Source: an uncultured Lachnospiraceae bacterium
GTDB lineage: Bacteria > Bacillota > Clostridia > Lachnospirales > Lachnospiraceae
Direction: 5' to 3'
Length of the DNA: 12,549 nt
NCBI GenBank assembly: GCA_910584695.1
Contig: CAJUBR010000079.1
Location: 1 to 12,549, forward strand
Positions 5,340 through 10,864 of the stretch are shown piece after piece. Position numbers and translations under genes: made by a program. Below the pieces are notes generated by a model. The model was not told where the DNA came from. It searched no databases and saw nothing but the letters and a program-made list of their open reading frames with translations. Numbering within the stretch: the stretch's first letter is position 1; each line of letters starts with the position of its first letter.

Positions 5340-7909
5340 ATATTTTTCATAAGGTTGCCCTTGAGGGTTTGAAAAAAAGCCGTACACGGACATTGATAAC
5401 GATAATCGGTGTGGCTTTGTCTGCTGCTCTGATTACGGGTGTTGCAACTTTTGCCGTTTCCCTGCAAAGTTATATGGTAAACGGAGCAAAAATGAAATAT
5501 GGTGACTGGTATGTATCCTTTGTAGATACGGATTCGGTTTTTTTGGAAGAACAGGAAAAAAATCATAATGTTGAAAAGGCGGAAGCGTTTGAAAATATCG
5601 GTTTTGCTATGTTGGAAGGCGGAAAAAATCCTGATAAACCATATTTGTTTTTTGCCGGATTTTATCCGGGAACTTATAACAGCCTGCCGATTGACCTTCT
5701 TTCAGGCAGACTGCCGGAAAACAGTCAGGAAGTTCTTGTACCGGCACACGTTGCCTCTAATGGCGGTGTTAAAATTTCAATTGGGGATACCATAACGCCT
5801 GAGGTGGGACAGCGTCAGAATGGAGAAAAACTCCTTAGCCAGTATGAACCATACCAATCAGGAAAGGAGACTCTTACTTCGCTGGAAAAGAAAACCTATA
5901 CCGTAGTCGGCATTTATCAAAGGCCTGCGTTTGAGGAACGTTCTGCTCCCGGATATACACTGATTACGGCGGCGGATTCCAAGGATACAGCAAAGAGTTT
6001 AAATACGTTCATTTCATTAAAAAATCCAATTTATCTGCACGCTTATGTGAAGAACATTGCTGGAAACAGGACATATATATTAAACGATAATGTGTTAAGG
6101 TTCATGGGACTTTCGGATGATAAGATATTTAATATGCTTCTTTATTGGGCAGGAGGTATACTGGTGTCTCTGGTTATGCTCGGTTCGGTATTTTTGATTT
6201 ATAATTCCTTTAATATTTCCTTAAGTGAGCGTACGCATCAGTTTGGTATTCTAATGTCAGTAGGTGCGACCCAAAAGCAACTGCGAAACTCGGTGCTGTT
6301 TGAGGGAATTTGTATCGGTGCAGTGGGAATTCCGATGGGATTTTTGCTTGGCATACCGAGTATTAAGCTGGTGATTACTCTAGTGGCGAAAAATTTTGCA
6401 AATATTATGTATGATGTTCCCCTGACCTTAAAAGTATCGGTTCCTGTGCTTTTTGCAGCAGTAGGAGTCAGTATGATGACGATTTTGATGTCCGCTTATA
6501 TTCCAGCTAAAAAAGCAGCAGCAATTCCTGTGATGGAATGTATCCGTCAGACAAACGAGGTTAAGGTGGAAGCAAAGAAGTTAAAAATATCAAAATTTAC
6601 ACAGCGTATCTACGGTTTGGAAGGAATTCTGGCTTTGAAAAACTTTAAACGCAATAAGAGGCGTTATCGCAGTATAATCCTGTCCCTTACATTAAGTGTT
6701 GTTCTGTTTGTATCAGCCACTACCTTTCGGACTTATATGAATCAGACGGCAGAGAGGGCTGAGGCGTTTACTACCTATGATATTGGCTTTGGCACACAGA
6801 ACATGGATGATGCTGAAATGATGGCACTATATGATCAGTTGAAAACAGTAGACGGAGTTTTGGAAAGCCAATGTCAGGCGGTGATGAACAATTCCTGTCC
6901 GGTTAAAGGCAAAGATATGTCAGATGCCCTGCGGGAGGCTCTGGGTTCTCCTTTGCCGGATGAAACGGTAGATTTGGCAGTAAGCCTTCACTTTGTGGAT
7001 GATGACACCTATCGGAATATGATTAAAAGTCTGGAATTGCCGGAAGCTGAATATACGGGACAAAATGCAAAATTGATTGCGGTTGCTAAAATAGAAGATC
7101 ATAAGCAGCGGGTGCAGGAAGTAAATGCATTTACAGATATGTTTACAAAGGAGTACTTAGATGTTACCCTTGTGCCCCGGATGGATAACGGCAAAAAAGA
7201 AAGGACCGGGAAGGAAGTAAACATCAAATTTGTAGAGATTGTGCCGCCGGATATTCCAACGACAATGTCAATGGAGTATGAGGATTTACCGTACATTTTT
7301 GACGTGATAGCACCTTGGTCCCTTAAGGAGACGCTTGCTCCATCGGATGAAGCATTAAAAGTCAAAGGGCTGACCTTCCAGTCGGAAAATTCAGGACAAT
7401 CCGCAGACAGAATGCAGGGTATTATTGACGGAATGAGCGTTACTGCGGAGTATATGCTGCTGGACACGAATGAAATTATGGTGGAAAACAAAAATATGGT
7501 ATTTGTTGTAGACTTATTTACGGCTATTTTTATCATTATGATTTCACTGATTGCAGTTGCAAATGTATTTAACACGATTTCCACCAATATTAAACTGCGT
7601 AGGCGTGAACTTGCCATGCTTCGCTCCGTGGGAATGTCGGATCACGATTTTAATAAAATGATGCGTTTTGAGTGTGTCCTTTATGGTATGCGGACATTGC
7701 TGCTGGGAATCCCTGTTTCCGTACTTTTTTCATGGCTGATCTACAAGGGAATGGACATGGGTGGTGGTGATATTGATTTTATTTTCCCGTTAAGCAGCAT
7801 GGGAATCAGTATACTTGGTGTGTTTCTTGTAATATTTATTACCATGCTCTATACCACAGGAAAGATTAGAAAAGAAAACATTATTGATGCTCTGAGGGAT
7901 GAAACATAA
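5336..7909 (+). CDS. Dual-FtsX-domain ABC transporter permease
   Basis: An 857-residue membrane subunit. I read eight transmembrane helices: about 19-43, 268-293, 323-345, 366-389, 444-464, 721-748, 784-806 and 822-843. Two large extracytoplasmic domains lie between helices 1-2 (about 220 residues) and 5-6 (about 255 residues). The two halves are duplicated: the FtsX-type coupling segment appears as HQFGILMSVGATQKQLRNSV (302-321) and again as RRELAMLRSVGMSDHDFNKM (757-776). This is the 4+4 LolE-like layout, not the 10-helix layout of classical BceB with one external loop. Such permeases move or extract amphipathic substrates or transmit force across the membrane; the position next to a loop-less kinase suggests peptide or envelope-stress resistance. 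The substrate cannot be told from sequence. It overlaps the ATPase gene by 4 nt. No frameshift seen. Confidence 0.9.
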   Translation: MNIFHKVALEGLKKSRTRTLITIIGVALSAALITGVATFAVSLQSYMVNGAKMKYGDWYVSFVDTDSVFLEEQEKNHNVEKAEAFENIGFAMLEGGKNPDKPYLFFAGFYPGTYNSLPIDLLSGRLPENSQEVLVPAHVASNGGVKISIGDTITPEVGQRQNGEKLLSQYEPYQSGKETLTSLEKKTYTVVGIYQRPAFEERSAPGYTLITAADSKDTAKSLNTFISLKNPIYLHAYVKNIAGNRTYILNDNVLRFMGLSDDKIFNMLLYWAGGILVSLVMLGSVFLIYNSFNISLSERTHQFGILMSVGATQKQLRNSVLFEGICIGAVGIPMGFLLGIPSIKLVITLVAKNFANIMYDVPLTLKVSVPVLFAAVGVSMMTILMSAYIPAKKAAAIPVMECIRQTNEVKVEAKKLKISKFTQRIYGLEGILALKNFKRNKRRYRSIILSLTLSVVLFVSATTFRTYMNQTAERAEAFTTYDIGFGTQNMDDAEMMALYDQLKTVDGVLESQCQAVMNNSCPVKGKDMSDALREALGSPLPDETVDLAVSLHFVDDDTYRNMIKSLELPEAEYTGQNAKLIAVAKIEDHKQRVQEVNAFTDMFTKEYLDVTLVPRMDNGKKERTGKEVNIKFVEIVPPDIPTTMSMEYEDLPYIFDVIAPWSLKETLAPSDEALKVKGLTFQSENSGQSADRMQGIIDGMSVTAEYMLLDTNEIMVENKNMVFVVDLFTAIFIIMISLIAVANVFNTISTNIKLRRRELAMLRSVGMSDHDFNKMMRFECVLYGMRTLLLGIPVSVLFSWLIYKGMDMGGGDIDFIFPLSSMGISILGVFLVIFITMLYTTGKIRKENIIDALRDET

Positions 7910-7979
7910 AACAAAGTGCACGTCATTAAAAAACTCCAATATATTATTATATAAAGATATATTAGGAGAAGATGGTAGA

Positions 7980-8528
7980 ATGGAAGAAAAAAAGGATTCT
8001 CTAACCAATACCTGTAATTTTATGGAGGTAAGCCCGATTATGATGGATTTACCTTATCCACCAGTCAAGGTAAGGGGAAAAAATCAGATTTATGCGGATC
8101 TGCTTAGTATGGATTACTGTGGTTCAGTTTCGGAAATGTCTGCGATTACGCAGTATATCAATAATGAGAACCGGATGTCCAGTGAAAAGTGCCCTTTGGC
8201 AAAAACAATTTTGGGGATTGCAATGGCGGAAATGATACATCTGCAGAAATTGGGAGAATTGATTTTTTTACTTGGCGGCAATATTGATTTTACGGCAAAA
8301 CCACGTAATGGCAGACCAAAGATGTGGACTCCGGAATATCTGACCATTCCGGAGAGTGCAGGAAAAATGATATTAGCGGATATCGAATCGGAAAAGGCAG
8401 CAATTCATCAATATAGAATGCATATGAATATGATAAATGACAATGATGTCAATGCTGTACTGGCAAGAATTGTTAAGGATGAGGAGTATCATATTATGAT
8501 GCTCCAGACACTGATAAAGGAATTATAA
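7980..8528 (+). CDS. Ferritin-like di-metal protein (Mn-catalase/CotJC- or rubrerythrin-like)
   Basis: A 182-residue four-helix-bundle protein with a full set of di-metal ligands: E52 (SVSEMSAITQY), E84 and H87 in AEMIHLQKLGELI, E138 (IESEKAAIHQY) and E168/H171 in KDEEYHIMML. The entry segment LPYPPVKVRGKNQIYADLL followed by SEMSAITQY resembles the manganese-catalase/CotJC spore-coat type, while length and ExxH pairs also fit rubrerythrin-like ferritin-fold proteins. There is no C-terminal rubredoxin Cys4 domain. Likely role: peroxide removal or metal handling; the exact reaction is not settled. Start: ATG 7980 has AGGAG (7964-7968) at 11 nt, but ATG 8040 has GGAGG (8024-8028) at a similar distance and would give 162 residues starting at the conserved part. 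The gene lies 70 nt after the permease with no terminator between, so it may be the last gene of the ABC operon. A terminator follows at 8532. Confidence 0.8.
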   Translation: MEEKKDSLTNTCNFMEVSPIMMDLPYPPVKVRGKNQIYADLLSMDYCGSVSEMSAITQYINNENRMSSEKCPLAKTILGIAMAEMIHLQKLGELIFLLGGNIDFTAKPRNGRPKMWTPEYLTIPESAGKMILADIESEKAAIHQYRMHMNMINDNDVNAVLARIVKDEEYHIMMLQTLIKEL

Positions 8529-8531
8529 TAA

Positions 8532-8589
8532 AACAGGGACTGTCGCAAAACAAAGAATAAAATGTTAATGTGACAGTTCCTGTTTTTTT
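8532..8589 (+). terminator. Rho-independent terminator after the ferritin-like gene
   Basis: The 13-bp stem AACAGGGACTGTC (8532-8544) with GACAGTTCCTGTT (8572-8584) has one G-T pair, and a T-run (8583-8589) follows. The loop is long (27 nt), so folding is somewhat weaker than usual. It lies a few bases after the ferritin-like stop codon and ends the ABC/ferritin transcript. Confidence 0.75.
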
Positions 8590-8651
8590 GGAATTGTCTC
8601 TTGCAGTCCATCGAATTTTGCCATATAGTTTCCGTTAAGGAATCCTTTATC

Positions 8652-8700
8652 TGAAAAATTTGGGAAAATGTGAAATATAATACCGTCTCTTTCAGTCTAA
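8652..8700 (+). promoter_or_regulatory. Candidate promoter(s) of the ECF sigma operon
   Basis: Two readings overlap. An ECF-type reading is TGAAAT (8671-8676), 17 bp, AGTCTA (8694-8699), resembling the TGAAAC/CGTCTA elements of SigX/SigV-like factors and thus possible autoregulation. A sigma-A reading is TGAAAA (8652-8657), 18 bp, TATAAT (8676-8681). CGTCTC (8684-8689) is another -10 candidate, with GGGAAA (8662-8667) as -35. I cannot choose between them from sequence. Confidence 0.35.
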
Positions 8701-8765
8701 TGAATGTATACAAAAAGAACATGTTCGAAGAAAGGAGAGTGCAGAACAACCGCACAACATAGAAA

Positions 8766-9329
8766 ATGAAAAATGATGTGAAAGATTTAGTGCAGAGAGT
8801 TCGGAATGGCGAAGGGGATGCTTTTGGCGAGTTGATGGACCTACATATGCAGAGTATGTATAAAACGGCATGGGCATATTTGAAGAATAATGAAGATGCA
8901 GCAGATGTCATACAGGATACGATTCTCACATGTTATGAAAAACTTCACACACTAAAAAAAGAAAAATACTTTAAAACATGGCTCACCAGAATTTTGATTA
9001 ATAAGTGCAAAGATATGATACGGCAAAAGAGCAAGGTACTGCTTACAGACTCTTTTTTGGGGGAAGCATTTATAGTTCCATATGAAGAAAATGGTTATAC
9101 AGATTGCGAGTGGAAAGAGCTTTTGAATGTGTTAGATGTAAAATATCAGGAGATTATAATTCTTTATTATGGACAAGGGTTTAAGGTGGCAGAGATTGCC
9201 AGATTGTTAGATATGAATAAAAATACTGTTATGACCAGAATTTCCAGAGCGAGAAAGTTATTAGAAAAAGAGTATCAGGACAATGTGATTGAGATTGGAG
9301 GACATAAAAATGGACGAAAGGCTGTTTAA
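8766..9329 (+). CDS. ECF-type RNA polymerase sigma factor
   Basis: A 187-residue extracytoplasmic-function sigma factor. Region sigma-2 spans about residues 19-88 (AFGELMDLHMQSMYKTAWAY, then EDAADVIQDTIL and YFKTWLTRILINKCKDMI), giving core binding and -10 recognition. Region sigma-4 spans about 119-169, with the helix-turn-helix KVAEIARLLDMNKNTVMTRI for the -35 element. There is no region 1.1 or 3, and the length is normal for the class. ATG 8766 is the only usable early start because an in-frame TAG stands at 8760-8762. It lacks a ribosome site at normal distance: the nearest, AAAGGAGAG (8731-8739), ends 26 nt upstream. The next gene, a membrane protein, overlaps by 20 nt and is the probable anti-sigma factor, so activity is likely held at the membrane until a signal arrives. 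It resembles SigV-type ECFs, but I would not fix the subgroup. Confidence 0.9.
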   Translation: MKNDVKDLVQRVRNGEGDAFGELMDLHMQSMYKTAWAYLKNNEDAADVIQDTILTCYEKLHTLKKEKYFKTWLTRILINKCKDMIRQKSKVLLTDSFLGEAFIVPYEENGYTDCEWKELLNVLDVKYQEIIILYYGQGFKVAEIARLLDMNKNTVMTRISRARKLLEKEYQDNVIEIGGHKNGRKAV

Positions 9330-10407
9330 GTTATTTGGAGAAAATACAAAGATTCCGAACAATGTGGAAATGAGTGCAAACCGTGCAATAAGATGCGTTA
9401 AAGAACAGATGAATCAGGAAAAAGAAAATATAAACCGGCAAAACAGAGTTGCCATTGGAAAAATGGGAAAGACCATAGTATTTGCAAGTCTTGCTGTGGT
9501 GCTGCTTGGAACAGGAGCATATGCGGCAGAGAAATACTTTAGTATTTCGGACTTCTGGAAGAAATCTGATAAAACAATGCCGGAGACGGTACAGAATATG
9601 GTTGAAACAGAGATAAAGCAGGAGAAAAAAAATGTGGTGGAGGATGAATTTGCAGAATATAAGGTAAAAGAAGCACTTTGTGACAGTGATAAAATCTATA
9701 TTGTTGTTGAGGCAAAAGCAAAAGGGAATCATTTCCTTGTGCCAGAAGATGCATTTGCGGAAGATAGTGTAGGTGATTGGGGAATTGACAGTAATCAGAG
9801 TGCAGAGTCTTATGCATCTGAAAAAGGTCTTGACATGGTTCATGTAAATGCCGGTATTATGAATTCGGTGGATTTGGATATTGCGGTACAGACAATACAG
9901 TGGCAGTCAGTCTCTGATGGGGTCATGGACATTATGATTGAGGCGGGAAAGGGAAATCATAACGAAACGTTAGATGTTATCTGTGCCTGTACTTCCTTGA
10001 AAATGGGGACAGAGGATGTGAAACGAAGTGAAATCCAATTTGCACTCAATGACATCAGTAACAGTAAGAGGGAGGCATATGTACCGGCAGATGGAAAGAT
10101 GGAAATTACAGGAACAAGTGCTGTTTTAGAAAGCATCGGTGTAACAAAAACGGATCTTGGAACTTATATAGAAATTGTCTATGATACAGAGGACCGCATG
10201 GATGAAGAAGCATTATCCTTCAGGCTGGTAAAGGAAAACGGAGAGCTTGTGGACGGAGGAGAAGGAGGAGCTGTTTTACTCGAGGATGGCAGGAGGCGCT
10301 GTAATTTGTACTTAGACGAACCTGTCAATATGGAGGAAACTTTTACATTAGAAGCCTACAACTGCAGAGAGAAAGAAGTTTATGAGCAGATTGTCTTTAC
10401 AAGATAG
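9310..10407 (+). CDS. DUF4179-like membrane-anchored putative anti-sigma factor
   Basis: A 365-residue protein with a cytoplasmic N-terminus of about 53 residues (MDERLFKLFGENTKIPNNVE at the start), one transmembrane helix at about 55-73 (TIVFASLAVVLLGTGAYAA), then a juxtamembrane AEKYFSISDFWKK segment and a large extracytoplasmic part of about 285 residues. This layout, and position directly behind an ECF sigma gene, match the DUF4179-type proteins common in Clostridia, where the N-terminus binds the sigma factor and the outer part senses or anchors. The outer part is acidic and beta-rich in appearance, without a motif I can name. I chose ATG 9310, with GGAGG (9297-9301) 8 nt upstream; in-frame ATG 9289 lacks one. 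It overlaps the sigma gene by 20 nt, which couples their synthesis. The anti-sigma role is inferred from context and topology rather than from a recognised binding motif. Confidence 0.75.
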   Translation: MDERLFKLFGENTKIPNNVEMSANRAIRCVKEQMNQEKENINRQNRVAIGKMGKTIVFASLAVVLLGTGAYAAEKYFSISDFWKKSDKTMPETVQNMVETEIKQEKKNVVEDEFAEYKVKEALCDSDKIYIVVEAKAKGNHFLVPEDAFAEDSVGDWGIDSNQSAESYASEKGLDMVHVNAGIMNSVDLDIAVQTIQWQSVSDGVMDIMIEAGKGNHNETLDVICACTSLKMGTEDVKRSEIQFALNDISNSKREAYVPADGKMEITGTSAVLESIGVTKTDLGTYIEIVYDTEDRMDEEALSFRLVKENGELVDGGEGGAVLLEDGRRRCNLYLDEPVNMEETFTLEAYNCREKEVYEQIVFTR

Positions 10408-10411
10408 TCAA

Positions 10412-10503
10412 TTGCCCTGTCGCAAGAGACAAAAGATCGATCCTTCGGACATTTGCTATGATCCAAGTAAGTATGGATGCTTGCTTTATTGCCGGCAGGA
10501 CAA
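10412..10503 (+). other. Possible structured intergenic RNA/DNA element
   Basis: Between the anti-sigma stop and the terminator, TTGCCCTGTC (10412-10421) can pair with GGCAGGACAA (10494-10503) with one mismatch and one G-T pair, closing a 72-nt region. Inside are smaller pairings: TGTC/GACA around 10419-10431, GCAA (10422-10425) with TTGC (10453-10456), and ATCCA (10461-10465) with TGGAT (10474-10478). No open frame of note runs through it. It is unlike its neighbours in being rich in short complementary words. It could be an intergenic repeat copy or a 3'-UTR RNA; function unknown. Confidence 0.35.
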
Positions 10504-10565
10504 ATTAGTATGGTATGGAAAATCAGCGGAAAGAATATTGTAAAACGGTAATTAAATAATAATTT

Positions 10566-10601
10566 AAAGTGTATGGACAGCAGATGCCATACACTTTTTT
10601 T
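10566..10601 (+). terminator. Rho-independent terminator of the sigma/anti-sigma operon
   Basis: A perfect 11-bp stem, AAAGTGTATGG (10566-10576) with CCATACACTTT (10587-10597), has a 10-nt loop and a T-run (10595-10601). It stands 160 nt after the anti-sigma stop, so the candidate structured element lies inside this transcript. Confidence 0.85.
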
Positions 10602-10656
10602 CTGGTAAAATAAAAGTTTTCATATATTGCAGAATTTATATCAGACAGGACCAATC

Positions 10657-10685
10657 TTGTTATTTCCTAGTATATTCGATATAAT
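10657..10685 (+). promoter_or_regulatory. Sigma-A-like promoter for the chemoreceptor gene
   Basis: TTGTTA (10657-10662), 17-bp spacer and TATAAT (10680-10685). Transcription from here would leave a leader of about 170 nt before the GTG at 10865. A second, weaker site within the leader (TTGATA 10782-10787, TATGAT 10802-10807) has a 14-bp spacer, which is too short. I found no convincing sigma-28 (flagellar) promoter: a TTCGATAT at 10675-10682 lacks a TAAA box 15 bp upstream. The leader (10690-10848) holds a repeated AAAAGTG (10754-10760 and 10772-10778, 18 bp apart) but no riboswitch I recognise. Confidence 0.55.
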
Positions 10686-10864
10686 GAAAATGCTTATATT
10701 TAAGATACAAAAGGTAATTGTTGAAGAATACAATAAATGCAAAGGATACCCCTAAAAGTGCGAATTGTACCAAAAGTGTTTTTGATATGGTAAAGATATA
10801 TTATGATAGTAAAAGAGGGAATTCAACGATAAAACAACAATAAAATACAAGGAGGTACGAAGTT

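Noticed and set aside
7099..7617. Large minus-strand open frame inside the permease gene
   Set aside because: It is antisense to a fully conserved-looking permease frame, shows no domain, and has no promoter or ribosome site; a mirror of the coding strand's composition.
5336..7909. Calling the transporter BceAB by name
   Set aside because: The permease has a duplicated eight-helix layout with two external domains instead of the ten-helix BceB layout, so a gene symbol would overstate the evidence.
8489..8929. Minus-strand open frame across the ferritin/sigma intergenic region
   Set aside because: It runs through a terminator and the start of the sigma gene and resembles no protein; low-complexity Phe/Leu/Ser content from AT-rich DNA.
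10675..10682. Sigma-28 flagellar promoter for the chemoreceptor
   Set aside because: TTCGATAT resembles the -10 element, but there is no TAAA box about 15 bp upstream, while a good TTGTTA-17-TATAAT sigma-A promoter overlaps it.
10690..10848. c-di-GMP riboswitch in front of the chemoreceptor
   Set aside because: I could not find the conserved core bases of either class or a paired P1 stem; kept only as a low-interest note on the long leader.
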